DNA of 64,000 bases, taken from contig NZ_JAODAB010000014.1 of NCBI RefSeq assembly GCF_025336485.1, forward strand, positions 62,001 to 126,000, written 5' to 3'. This document shows positions 53,894-62,498 of this stretch, one piece after another. A model generated the notes under the pieces. It worked only from the letters and a program-made list of their open reading frames with translations. It did no database searches and had not been told where the DNA came from. The position numbers were made by a program, and so were the translations under genes. This DNA is from Pseudomonas citri. GTDB lineage: Bacteria > Pseudomonadota > Gammaproteobacteria > Pseudomonadales > Pseudomonadaceae. The number at the start of each line of letters is the position of its first letter. Positions within the stretch are counted from its first letter, which is position 1.

Positions 53894-54033
53894 AACTTTT
53901 TTGGGTTCGACCGCCACGACTCAAACGCTACTGTGACGCAGACACCACAAGGCGCGCGGCCTGAAAGGTCGCCCGTCCTTGCGGAAATGTTGAGGTTGCC
54001 GGGAGAGGCGGCCTGGGTAAGGCCGCCGAATCT

Positions 54034-55638
54034 TCAGCGGGTTGCTGCCAGTTCCTGTTGGACGCTGGCAACAGTACGAGGCCAAGGTTTACCAGCCTGA
54101 ACCTTCGCTGGCAAGGCCTTGATGGCGGAAACAGCTGCATCACGGCTGGCAAAGCTGCCGTAGGTGATGACATAGAGTGGCTTGCCGTTGAGCACTTTCT
54201 TGAAGTAACGGTACTCGCCGCCCTGTTCCTTGACGAAGTTCTGCGCGGCGGTCTCGGAACTGGTGCCCAGGATCTGTACCACGTAGTTGCCCGGCGCCTG
54301 GCCGGCGTACCAGTTGCCACCTGCGGTCTTGGCCGGCGCAGCCGGTTTCGCCGCCGGGGCCGGTGCGGGCTTGGCCACGGGGGCAGGCGCCGGGGCTGGC
54401 TTGGCGGTCGCGAGCTGGGTGGGCGCCGGAGTCGGCTTGGCGGTCGTCGTCGGAGCCGGCTTGGCGGTCGGAACAGGCACGGGCGTCGGAGCCGGGCCGG
54501 CCGGCACGCCGGCAGGCGGTGCCGTGGTGGTCACGGTCGGCGGAGTGTCGCTGCTGTCATCGATCGGCGGGGCGGTTCCGTCGTCGCCTTCGGTGATTCC
54601 ACCGGCGGCTTCAGCCAGTGGTCCGCGCATGACCGGCTGAGACTGGCCGACCAACGGCAGCGGCATCGGCTGGGTGTTGCCGGCAAATTCCACCGCCGGC
54701 GCACCGCCGTTGGGTTGCGGCGTGCCCTGACCGAGGGGCAGCTGGGCCTGTTCGTTGGCAGGTGTACCTGTGGCAGGCGTCTTGTTGCGACCCGGCATCA
54801 GCCAGGCGGCGGCAACCGCGACCACGACCACGGCGGATATCGCCAATACGTGTTTCTTCGGCATGTTGAACCCCATACTTGGACGCTTCACCGCTGAGCG
54901 GCTGGCAATCATGACTTCGATCAGGGCATCGCGGGCGACCTGGTTGATGTTGCCAGGCCAGCCACCTGCGCCTTCGTGAATCTCAGAGATCTGATCTGCG
55001 GTGAAAAGTTCGATACCCCGGCCAGCGCCTTCCAGGCGCTGGGCCAGGTACTCCCGGGTTTCTTCCTCGGTGTAGGGCGCCAGCTCGATGACGTGGAAAC
55101 GCTCTTCCTCGAGCTCCAACTGGTCCAGGTCGGCGATCAGCGACGACTCGCCGAACAGGAACACATGGGGGCGACCTTCCGGCGCTCCGGCTCCCAAAGC
55201 GAGCAAGGCCTCGAGCGCCGACTCATCGAGCTGCTCGGCATCGTCCACCAGCAGGTAGACTTCCTGGCCCGTCAGCGCCAGTTGCACGATCTGATCGAGA
55301 ATCGCCCCGACTTCAGCCTGGGCAACGTTCAGCGCCTGGGCGACCTGACGCAGTATGCCGGCTGAATCACCGGCACCACGGGCCGATACCACCACGCTCT
55401 GCACTGACTGTTTGTTGGTGCTGGCCACCAGGGCCTGGCGCAACAGGGTCTTGCCGCTGCCCTGGGGACCGGTGACCACCAGCAGCAACTGGCTATAGCG
55501 GGCCAGGTGGTGCAACTGGCCCAGCACGGGCTTGCGCTGGGCGGGGAAGAACTTGAAGCCGGGGACCCGTGGAGCGAAAGGGTCATGACTCAACTGGAAA
55601 TGGCCGAGGAAAGCCTCGTCGGCATGCAAACTAGTCAT
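54034..55638 (-). CDS. AAA ATPase with membrane helix and SPOR domain (DamX-like)
   Basis: A 534-residue protein. Residues 1 to about 250 form an ExeA/GspA-like AAA domain with Walker A TGPQGSGKT (56-64) and a Walker B-like EVYLLVDDAEQLDE. A single membrane helix follows (VLAISAVVVVAVAAAWLMPG, about 262-280), then a long Pro/Ala/Thr-rich periplasmic linker (repeated KPAP/TAKPA) and a C-terminal SPOR domain (YVVQILGTSSETAAQNFVKEQ) that binds denuded septal peptidoglycan. It is likely a cell-division accessory protein like DamX. It lies 10 bases after aroB and ends the pil-aro operon. Confidence 0.9.
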   Translation of the reverse strand: MTSLHADEAFLGHFQLSHDPFAPRVPGFKFFPAQRKPVLGQLHHLARYSQLLLVVTGPQGSGKTLLRQALVASTNKQSVQSVVVSARGAGDSAGILRQVAQALNVAQAEVGAILDQIVQLALTGQEVYLLVDDAEQLDESALEALLALGAGAPEGRPHVFLFGESSLIADLDQLELEEERFHVIELAPYTEEETREYLAQRLEGAGRGIELFTADQISEIHEGAGGWPGNINQVARDALIEVMIASRSAVKRPSMGFNMPKKHVLAISAVVVVAVAAAWLMPGRNKTPATGTPANEQAQLPLGQGTPQPNGGAPAVEFAGNTQPMPLPLVGQSQPVMRGPLAEAAGGITEGDDGTAPPIDDSSDTPPTVTTTAPPAGVPAGPAPTPVPVPTAKPAPTTTAKPTPAPTQLATAKPAPAPAPVAKPAPAPAAKPAAPAKTAGGNWYAGQAPGNYVVQILGTSSETAAQNFVKEQGGEYRYFKKVLNGKPLYVITYGSFASRDAAVSAIKALPAKVQAGKPWPRTVASVQQELAATR

Positions 55639-55648
55639 CGGAATCTTA

Positions 55649-56749
55649 TTAACCTTTAAGCTGAGCCAGGGCGTGGTAGTCCGCGCCCAGCGTGGCCTGT
55701 AGAACCTCTTTCGGATAATCGTCGGTCACCACCGCTTCGCCCATGTGGCGCAGCAGCACCAGGCGCAGGCGACCGTCGATCACTTTCTTGTCGATTGCCA
55801 TGTGTTCGAGAAAATCCGCCTCGCTCATTTCCACTGGCGGAATCACCGGCAGCCCGGCGCGCTGGAACAGACGAATTCCGCGATCGCGCTCCTGCTCGCT
55901 GATCCAACCCAGGCGCGCGGACATCTCCAAGGCCATGACCGTGCCAGCTGCCACGGCTTCGCCGTGCAGCCAGACACCGTAGCCCATGTGGGTTTCGATG
56001 GCGTGGCCGAAGGTATGGCCCAGGTTGAGCGTGGCGCGCACACCCGATTCACGCTCGTCGGCACCGACCACGGCGGCCTTGGCGGCGCAGGAGCGCTCGA
56101 TGGCGTAGGTCAGCGCCACCGGATCCAGCGCGCGCAGGCGGTCGACGTTCTCTTCGAGCCACCCCAGGAACGGCTCGTCGCAGATCAACCCGTACTTGAT
56201 GACTTCCGCCAGCCCCGCCGACAGCTCCCGCGCCGGCAACGTCTTGAGGGTCGCGGTGTCGATCAGCACCACGTTGGGCTGGTAGAAGGCGCCGACCATG
56301 TTCTTGCCCAGCGGGTGGTTGATCCCGGTCTTGCCGCCCACCGACGAGTCGACCTGCGACAGCAGCGTGGTAGGGATCTGGATGAAATCGACGCCGCGCT
56401 GGTAACAGGCGGCCGCAAAGCCGGCCATGTCGCCAATCACGCCGCCGCCCAGGGCGATCACCGTCGTGCGGCGGTCGTGCCGCGCCGTCAGCAGGCCATC
56501 GAAGATGAGCTGCAAGGTTTCCCAGGTCTTGAAGGCTTCGCCGTCGGGCAGCACCACGGAAATGACCGAGAAGGCCGACAGGCTGCGGGTCAGGCGTTCC
56601 AGATACAGAGGCGCGACGGTTTCATTGGAGATGATCGCCACTTGCCGCCCGGCAATATGCGGCGCCAGCAGTTCGGGCTGGTCCAACAAGCCTTCGCCAA
56701 TGTGAATCGGGTAGCTGCGCTCGCCCAGGTCGACCTTAAGTGTCTGCAT
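55649..56749 (-). CDS. aroB: 3-dehydroquinate synthase
   Basis: A 366-residue NAD+/Zn2+ enzyme of the shikimate pathway (DAHP to 3-dehydroquinate). Seen: DGEAFKTWETL, ALGGGVIGDMAGFAAACYQRG, PTTLLSQVDSSVGGKTGIN, and zinc ligands in LAEVIKYG (Glu) and NLGHTFGHAIE plus WLHGEAVAAG (His). ATG 56749 follows GGGGACAC; the in-frame start at 56791 would add 14 residues not typical of AroB. There is a 149-base gap after aroK without a clear terminator. Confidence 0.97.
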   Translation of the reverse strand: MQTLKVDLGERSYPIHIGEGLLDQPELLAPHIAGRQVAIISNETVAPLYLERLTRSLSAFSVISVVLPDGEAFKTWETLQLIFDGLLTARHDRRTTVIALGGGVIGDMAGFAAACYQRGVDFIQIPTTLLSQVDSSVGGKTGINHPLGKNMVGAFYQPNVVLIDTATLKTLPARELSAGLAEVIKYGLICDEPFLGWLEENVDRLRALDPVALTYAIERSCAAKAAVVGADERESGVRATLNLGHTFGHAIETHMGYGVWLHGEAVAAGTVMALEMSARLGWISEQERDRGIRLFQRAGLPVIPPVEMSEADFLEHMAIDKKVIDGRLRLVLLRHMGEAVVTDDYPKEVLQATLGADYHALAQLKG

Positions 56750-56898
56750 GTGTCCCCACAGTGAAGATGGAATCAGGCGTCCTGCCTGCAATTAACGAAA
56801 GTCCACGGTGCCAGCCCCTGACGCCACTCAATGGCCATTCGCCACGACCCAGGCGGGCCATGACGGGACGTCGAGGATAGCGCATTTCGCCAGGCGTA

Positions 56899-57417
56899 TT
56901 AACGGGGAGGCAATTGCTGCAACCGTTCGAGAATATCCAGCACAACCATCCGCGGCGGCCGCTCGTCGGTTTCCACCACCAGGTCGGCAATCTCCCGGTA
57001 CAGCGGATCACGCAGCGCCAGCAGGTCCCGCAGGGTCTTGGCCGGATCGGCGGTACGCAGCAGCGGTCGGTTGCGATCGCGTGCGGTGCGGCCGACCTGT
57101 TGCTCGACGGACGCATGCAGATAGACCACTCGTCCGCCGGCATGCAGCGCCTGACGGTTGGCTTCGCGCATCACCGCGCCGCCCCCCGTGGCCAGCACCA
57201 CGCCGTCGAACGCGCAGAGCTCGGCGATCATCGCCTGCTCCCGGTCCCGAAAGCCCGGCTCGCCTTCCTTGTCGAAAATCCATGGGATATTGGCACCCGT
57301 GCGCAATTCAATTTCCTTGTCGGAATCTTTGAATGGCAGGCGCAGCTCTTTGGCCAGCAAACGGCCGATGGTGCTTTTTCCAGCGCCCATCGGCCCAACA
57401 AGAATCAAATTTCGCAC
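56899..57417 (-). CDS. aroK: Shikimate kinase
   Basis: A 172-residue nucleoside monophosphate kinase-like enzyme phosphorylating shikimate: Walker A GPMGAGKST (8-16), DSD substrate site, GFRDREQ, GGGAVMRE, and the lid RDRNRPLLR. It starts with GTG 4 bases after the pilQ stop, a common arrangement in Pseudomonas where pilQ and aroK are linked. Confidence 0.97.
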   Translation of the reverse strand: MRNLILVGPMGAGKSTIGRLLAKELRLPFKDSDKEIELRTGANIPWIFDKEGEPGFRDREQAMIAELCAFDGVVLATGGGAVMREANRQALHAGGRVVYLHASVEQQVGRTARDRNRPLLRTADPAKTLRDLLALRDPLYREIADLVVETDERPPRMVVLDILERLQQLPPR

Positions 57418-57421
57418 AGAA

Positions 57422-59506
57422 TCAACGACTCACAGCAATCGCCTGGTTATTCATGATACGCGGAGTGAGGAATACCAACAGCTCGGATTTTTTCTCCGAG
57501 ACCACATCACGCCGGAAAAGGCGGCCAAGATACGGCACATCGCCAAGAAATGGCACCTTATCTACGACCTTGCTCTGAGTATTTGAGAAAACCCCGCCAA
57601 TCACAATGGTCTCGCCGTCATTGACCAGCACCTTGGCGTTGACTTCATTCTTCTTGATCGGCGGCACTTCCTGCACCTTGTTCAGGTAGTCGGGCTCATC
57701 CTTGGTGACCTTGACCTCCATGATGATGCGGTTGTCCGGGGTGATTTGCGGCGTTACCTCCAGCGACAGCGAGGCCTCCTTGAACGACACCGAGGTGGCA
57801 CCGCTGGAACTGGCTTCCTGATAAGGGATTTCCGTGCCCTTGAGGATCTTGGCGGTCTCTTTGTCGGAGGTCACCACCTTGGGTTGCGAGACGATCTCCC
57901 CGTTGCCGGTTTTCTCCATGGCGGTCAACTCCAGGTCCAGCAGCACGTTGTCGGTGATGAACGCAATGCCGATGCCCGAGGTGTTGCCTGCAGCCCCCAT
58001 ATCGACGAATGGCTGGTTGGTGCTGGTACTGCCCGGCGTGCCGATGGTGGTGGAGCTGCCCGTGGTGACCCCGGAAGAGTTCCAGTTCCCCTTGTTCTGC
58101 ACCGAACCGCCCCAGCGCACCCCCAGGCTCTTGTCATAGTCGACGTTGGCCTCGACGATCCGCGCCTCGATCATCACCTGGCGCACCGGAATATCCAGCT
58201 GAGCGACGATCCGCCGCAGTTCGTCGAGCCGGTCCTGGGTCTGGTAGGCGATGATGTTGTTGGTTCGTTCATCGACGGTGATCGTACCGCGCTCGTCCGC
58301 CTTCGCCTCCGCGCTGGTGACCGACTGGAACAACTTGGCGATGTCCGCTGCCTTTGCGTAATTGACCTGCAACAACTCGCGACGCAAGGGCGCCAGGTCG
58401 GCGATCTGCTTCTGGGACTCCAGCTCCTGGCGCTCGCGCGCCGCAATTTCATCGGCCGGGGCCACCAACAGCACGTTGCCGACCTTGCGCTTGTCCAGCC
58501 CCTTGGTCTTGAGCACCAAGTCCAGCGCCTGGTCCCAGGGCACGTTCTGCAGGCGCAGGGTGATGCCGCCCTGCACGGTGTCACTGGCCACCAGGTTCAG
58601 GTTGGTGAAGTCGGCGATCAATTGCAGGACCGAGCGCACTTCGATGTCCTGGAAGTTCAGGGAGAGTTTCTCACCGCTGTAGGCGGAGCGATCGGTGTTG
58701 CGCTTTTGCAGGTCCTCGACAGTCATTGGCCGGACACTGACGGTCAATTTGTTGTCGGTCTGGTAGGTGGAGTAGTCGTAGGTACCGCTGGGCTCGATGC
58801 TGATGGTCGCCCGGTCGGAGCCGGCGCTGGCATTGACGAATTGCACCGGGGTAGCGAAGTCCTTGACGTCCAACCGCACCCGCAGCGGCTCGGGCAATTG
58901 GGTCCGGGGGAAATTGAGGACGATCTTGCCCTCGCGCTCCTGGATGTCCGGGGCAATGGACGGGTCCGACAGGTCGATCACCACGTTGCCTTCGCCCTGC
59001 GTCCCGCGCTGGAAGTCCACGCCCCGGATCGCCTTGTCCACGGGCGCGCCAGCCCTCGCGGGCGCAGCGCTGGCGACCGCCTGGCGTGGCGCCTGGGCCG
59101 GGGTCGTGGTCGCAGCCCTTGGCGCCGCGCCCTTGCCAACCACGACAAACAGGCTGTTACCTTCGATTCGAGTGTTATACGGCGCCAGTTGCGTGAGGCC
59201 GATGATCAACCGGGTACGGTCCCCCGCCTCGACCACGGTGGCGCTGCGGGCATTGCCGCCCCCCAGGTCATGGCGCTTGCTGGCCAGTTGATTGGTGACC
59301 CCGGGCAGGTCCAGGGCGATCCGCGCCGGCTGCTCGGTGGTGTAACCCTTGGGCGTCGGCGGTGGTCCGTCGAACGTGAGCTTCAATTCGACACGGTCCC
59401 CCGGCAGCGCCGCGACATCCAGCGTCTTCAAACTGGCCGCAAGAACCATCGGCGACACCAGCGCTATCCATAGCGAAATACCGAGGGCTGAAAAAATCCT
59501 GTTCAT
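57422..59506 (-). CDS. pilQ: Type IV pilus secretin PilQ
   Basis: A 694-residue outer-membrane secretin for pilus extrusion. It has a signal peptide (1-23, ...MVLA), two AMIN domains binding peptidoglycan (about 25-125 and 160-270), an N0/STN domain (LSLNFQDIEVRSVLQLIADFTN), an N1 domain, and the secretin barrel (GEIVSQPKVVTSDKETAKILKG; GETIVIGGVFSNTQ). A Ser/Thr/Gly-rich loop (about 480-510) lies inside the barrel. It is 13 bases downstream of pilP. Confidence 0.97.
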   Translation of the reverse strand: MNRIFSALGISLWIALVSPMVLAASLKTLDVAALPGDRVELKLTFDGPPPTPKGYTTEQPARIALDLPGVTNQLASKRHDLGGGNARSATVVEAGDRTRLIIGLTQLAPYNTRIEGNSLFVVVGKGAAPRAATTTPAQAPRQAVASAAPARAGAPVDKAIRGVDFQRGTQGEGNVVIDLSDPSIAPDIQEREGKIVLNFPRTQLPEPLRVRLDVKDFATPVQFVNASAGSDRATISIEPSGTYDYSTYQTDNKLTVSVRPMTVEDLQKRNTDRSAYSGEKLSLNFQDIEVRSVLQLIADFTNLNLVASDTVQGGITLRLQNVPWDQALDLVLKTKGLDKRKVGNVLLVAPADEIAARERQELESQKQIADLAPLRRELLQVNYAKAADIAKLFQSVTSAEAKADERGTITVDERTNNIIAYQTQDRLDELRRIVAQLDIPVRQVMIEARIVEANVDYDKSLGVRWGGSVQNKGNWNSSGVTTGSSTTIGTPGSTSTNQPFVDMGAAGNTSGIGIAFITDNVLLDLELTAMEKTGNGEIVSQPKVVTSDKETAKILKGTEIPYQEASSSGATSVSFKEASLSLEVTPQITPDNRIIMEVKVTKDEPDYLNKVQEVPPIKKNEVNAKVLVNDGETIVIGGVFSNTQSKVVDKVPFLGDVPYLGRLFRRDVVSEKKSELLVFLTPRIMNNQAIAVSR

Positions 59507-59519
59507 TGTTCGAATTCCA

Positions 59520-60047
59520 CTATGAATGCTCTTTCAAAGTAATGGTCCGTGGCCGCTCCAGCCAGGCGCCTTCGCCATCGGGCACGATTTCGACCACATC
59601 GACCTGGGTGGCGCTGATCGCGACGATCCGCCCATCGTTGCGTCCCAGGTAGTCCCCCACCTTGAGCCGATGCACCCCGCCCGCGCCGCGCAGCAGCGCG
59701 AAGGAGCCGCTGGCGTTGGAAAGCGTTCCGACCATTTCAAACTGCTCGATGTTGAAGCCTTCCAGGTACTGTTTGACCCGGTTGGGGTCAGGCCGGACAG
59801 TGCGCGACCCCTGCTGGCGACCAGCCTGGTCCACCCGGACTTGTCGGGAAAACGGACTGCGCAGGTTGGCGGCGCTGTAGGTGAAGGTTTCCTGGGGCTT
59901 GAACGTCGGCGTCGGCTCGATCTTGCCAGGCGGGCGCAGGCGCACCTCGTTCATATAGGCGTCCAGGTCGCTGAAACCGTTGTCGTCGTTGCAGCCTGCC
60001 AACGCAACCAGCCCCACCAGCAAGCAGATACGGCAGAGCGGCATCAT
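59520..60047 (-). CDS. pilP: Type IV pilus lipoprotein PilP
   Basis: A 175-residue lipoprotein: lipobox VALAGC with Cys19, followed by an unstructured Pro-rich stretch (RLRPPGKIEPTPTFKPQ) that binds PilNO and a beta domain (MVGTLSNASGSFALLRG...HRLKVGDYLGRNDGRI) that binds PilQ. ATGATG overlaps the pilO stop. Confidence 0.95.
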   Translation of the reverse strand: MMPLCRICLLVGLVALAGCNDDNGFSDLDAYMNEVRLRPPGKIEPTPTFKPQETFTYSAANLRSPFSRQVRVDQAGRQQGSRTVRPDPNRVKQYLEGFNIEQFEMVGTLSNASGSFALLRGAGGVHRLKVGDYLGRNDGRIVAISATQVDVVEIVPDGEGAWLERPRTITLKEHS

Positions 60048-60667
60048 GGCTGTGCCTCCTGCTCGTTATAGCGGTAGGTCTTGGCCTGGATGCTCATGCG
60101 CAACTTCGCCCCCCCGTCCGGCTCCATCGGCGCAATCTCGAAATCGTGCAGCGTAACAATCCGCGGCAACCCGGCCACGCCGCTGACGAACGTCGCCAGG
60201 TCGTGGTAACCGCCGGTCACGGTGATCTGGATCGGCAGCTCGACGTAGAAGGGCTGGGTGACTTCCGGCAGCAGCTTGATCTCTTCGAACTCCAGGCCAC
60301 TCCCCAGGCCAGTGCGGGTGATGTCCTCCAGCAGGCCGGGCACCTCGGTGTCGCTGGGCAACTGCCGCAACAGCACACCGAAGGAGGTTTCCATCTGCTT
60401 CATCTGCTCGGTGTAGCGCTCCAGGTTCGCCGCCATATGGGCCTTGCCCGCGAATTGCGCCTTGAGGGTGTTTTCCTCCTCGCGCACCTGCTGCAACTGG
60501 TCCTCCAGGTCACTCAAGGCAAAGTTGTAGCCCAGCCCCAGCACCAGTATCACCAACAGGACACCGGCCAGCCATTTGACCGGCGCCGGCCAGGAGCCCA
60601 GGTTGCTGGTATCCAGGTCGCTGAGATTGATCTTGCGCAGCGCGTCGAACCACTCTCCTGGCTTCAT
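60044..60667 (-). CDS. pilO: Type IV pilus alignment protein PilO
   Basis: A 207-residue bitopic protein: a short cytoplasmic part, a membrane helix (WLAGVLLVILVLGLGYNFAL), a coiled coil (LEDQLQQVREEENTLKAQF) and a periplasmic ferredoxin-like domain. It heterodimerises with PilN in the alignment subcomplex. It overlaps pilN by 4 bases. Confidence 0.96.
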   Translation of the reverse strand: MKPGEWFDALRKINLSDLDTSNLGSWPAPVKWLAGVLLVILVLGLGYNFALSDLEDQLQQVREEENTLKAQFAGKAHMAANLERYTEQMKQMETSFGVLLRQLPSDTEVPGLLEDITRTGLGSGLEFEEIKLLPEVTQPFYVELPIQITVTGGYHDLATFVSGVAGLPRIVTLHDFEIAPMEPDGGAKLRMSIQAKTYRYNEQEAQP

Positions 60668-61230
60668 TGCGCCTCCTCCACATCGACCGGGCGGGTCTGG
60701 CGCACGGTCAGCTGGAAGACGTTGGCCTGGTCAGGCTGCCCGGCCGTGGCGGCCTTGACTTCCGTCAGGTTCGGCGCATCGAACAGGTCCGAGGCGTCGA
60801 GATTGCGCATCAGGTCGGAAACCCGGTTGTTCGATTGCGCCACACCCTTGATGGAGAGCATCCGGTCTTCCATCCTCACTTCGGTGAAATACACGCCCTC
60901 CGGCAGCGTCCTCGCCAGTTGATCGAAAATACGCCCGCTGATGGGCCGGTTGCCCTGCAGGTCCTGGATGATGCGCATGCGCTCCACCAACTGCTGGCGA
61001 CGGGCTTTCAACTCGCTGATCTGCTTGATGCGCTCGTCCAGCAGGGCGATCTGCTCGGTGATATGAGCGTTGCGCGCCAGTTGATGGTCGATGGCGCTGT
61101 GGATGGACTGGACTGCAATCAGCGTCACGCCTATCGCCCCGACCACCGCCCCCGTCAATGCCAGCAAAAAGCGCTTGCGCCGCTCTTCGCGCAGTTCTTC
61201 GCGCCAGGGAAGAAGATTGATCCGTGCCAT
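60664..61230 (-). CDS. pilN: Type IV pilus alignment protein PilN
   Basis: A 188-residue bitopic protein whose N-terminus MARINLLPWREELREERRKRF carries the INLLPWR motif that docks into PilM. A membrane helix, a coiled coil (IALLDERIKQISELKARRQQL) and a periplasmic domain follow. Its ATG shares one base with the pilM stop (TGATG). Confidence 0.97.
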   Translation of the reverse strand: MARINLLPWREELREERRKRFLLALTGAVVGAIGVTLIAVQSIHSAIDHQLARNAHITEQIALLDERIKQISELKARRQQLVERMRIIQDLQGNRPISGRIFDQLARTLPEGVYFTEVRMEDRMLSIKGVAQSNNRVSDLMRNLDASDLFDAPNLTEVKAATAGQPDQANVFQLTVRQTRPVDVEEAQ

Positions 61231-62294
61231 CAGTCGAAACTCCTGAGGGCCAACCCACAGGCGATCATCAACGCTGGCGCATCACTGGCCAGCGCCCCGG
61301 CATTGACTTTGCTGCTCAGGGCCATGTTGGTGAACGGGTTCGCCACCTGCGTCGGCGTATTCAGGCGTTGCTCGATCAGCCGGTCCAGACCGGTGACCGA
61401 GGCGGTGCCGCCCGCCAACAGGATATGGTCGACCGCACTGTATTGCCCCGACGCAAAGAAAAACTGCAAGGAGCGCGACACCTGCTGGACCAGGGCTTCG
61501 CGAAACGGTTGCAGCACCTCGCCGACGTAGTCGTCCGGCAGCCCGCCCTGCTTCTTCGCCAACCCCGCCTGCTCCGGCGTCAGGCCATAACGGCGCTGGA
61601 TTTCCTCGGTGAGCTGGCGCCCCCCGAACAATTGCTCGCGGGTGTAGATGATGCGCCCGTTGTGCAGCACGCTGAGGGTGGTCATGGTGGCGCCGATATC
61701 GATGACCGCCACGGTCAGGCGCTCCTGGGAGGCCGCCAGTTGCCGGGCGAGCAGGCCAAAGGCGCGCTCTAGCGCATAGGCCTCCACATCGACCACCCGG
61801 GCCGTCAGCCCGGCCAGGGCCAGCGCCGCCTCGCGCACCTCGACGTTTTCCTTGCGACAGGCCGCCAGCAACACCTCGACCCGCTCGGCGCTGCGCGGCG
61901 ACACTCCCTGGACTTCGAAATCGATGGCCACCTCATCCAACGGATAAGGAATGTACTGGTCGGCCTCGATCTTGAGCTGATTCTCCATGTCGTCGTCGGA
62001 CAGCCCGGCGTCCATCTCGATGGTCTTGGTGATCACCGCCGAGCCCGCTACCGCCACGGCCACGCTGCGCACAGGCGTCCTGGCCTTGGCCAGCACGCGT
62101 GACAAAGCCTGCCCCACCCCTTCGAGCTCGGCGATGTTCTTCTCGACCACCGCGTTGGGCGGCAACGGTTCGACCGCATAGGACTCGACACGATAGCGGT
62201 CGCCCTGACGGCTCAACTCAAGCAGCTTCACCGACGTCGAACTGATGTCGATCCCCAGAAGCGCATGGGCTTTTTTATTGAAGAGTCGTAGCAC
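61230..62294 (-). CDS. pilM: Type IV pilus assembly ATPase-like protein PilM
   Basis: A 354-residue actin-like cytoplasmic protein (FtsA fold) with LLGIDISSTSVKLLELS as the first phosphate loop, VAVIDIGATMTTLSVLHNG as the second, and LLAGGTASVTGLDRLIE as the adenosine motif. It links the pilus motors to PilN. I chose GTG 62294 because AGGGA lies 7 bases upstream and the protein then starts MLRLFNKKA; an in-frame TTG at 62300 has no such support. It is divergent from ponA. Confidence 0.96.
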   Translation of the reverse strand: MLRLFNKKAHALLGIDISSTSVKLLELSRQGDRYRVESYAVEPLPPNAVVEKNIAELEGVGQALSRVLAKARTPVRSVAVAVAGSAVITKTIEMDAGLSDDDMENQLKIEADQYIPYPLDEVAIDFEVQGVSPRSAERVEVLLAACRKENVEVREAALALAGLTARVVDVEAYALERAFGLLARQLAASQERLTVAVIDIGATMTTLSVLHNGRIIYTREQLFGGRQLTEEIQRRYGLTPEQAGLAKKQGGLPDDYVGEVLQPFREALVQQVSRSLQFFFASGQYSAVDHILLAGGTASVTGLDRLIEQRLNTPTQVANPFTNMALSSKVNAGALASDAPALMIACGLALRSFD

Positions 62295-62404
62295 TACCAA
62301 TTCCCTATGACTATCCGTGAGTTACGGACTCTCTAATACGCATTGCGTTCAATCACTCCGGTCCGACGGACGTCCGGATGGCATGCCTGACGAAAAAAAA
62401 TGCT

Positions 62405-62410
62405 TATAAT
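62405..62410 (+). promoter_or_regulatory. Consensus -10 element upstream of ponA
   Basis: TATAAT, preceded by TGCT, lies about 90 bases before the ponA start in the 204-base pilM-ponA gap. The matching -35 is poor (CTGACG at 62387 is too close), so a start near 62417 is tentative. Confidence 0.45.
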
Positions 62411-62498
62411 GCCGAGCGTTTTTTTCGTGCCGTTGCAACCATGGGCCCTTTTCCAGCACCTGGCCCTTTTTCATTCTTTGCCTGGATATCCAAAAACC

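Noticed and set aside
54007..54027. Classical terminator after the SPOR ATPase gene
   Set aside because: The hairpin GGCGGCC/GGCCGCC lacks a U-tract on the minus strand, so it is mentioned only with the intergenic region.
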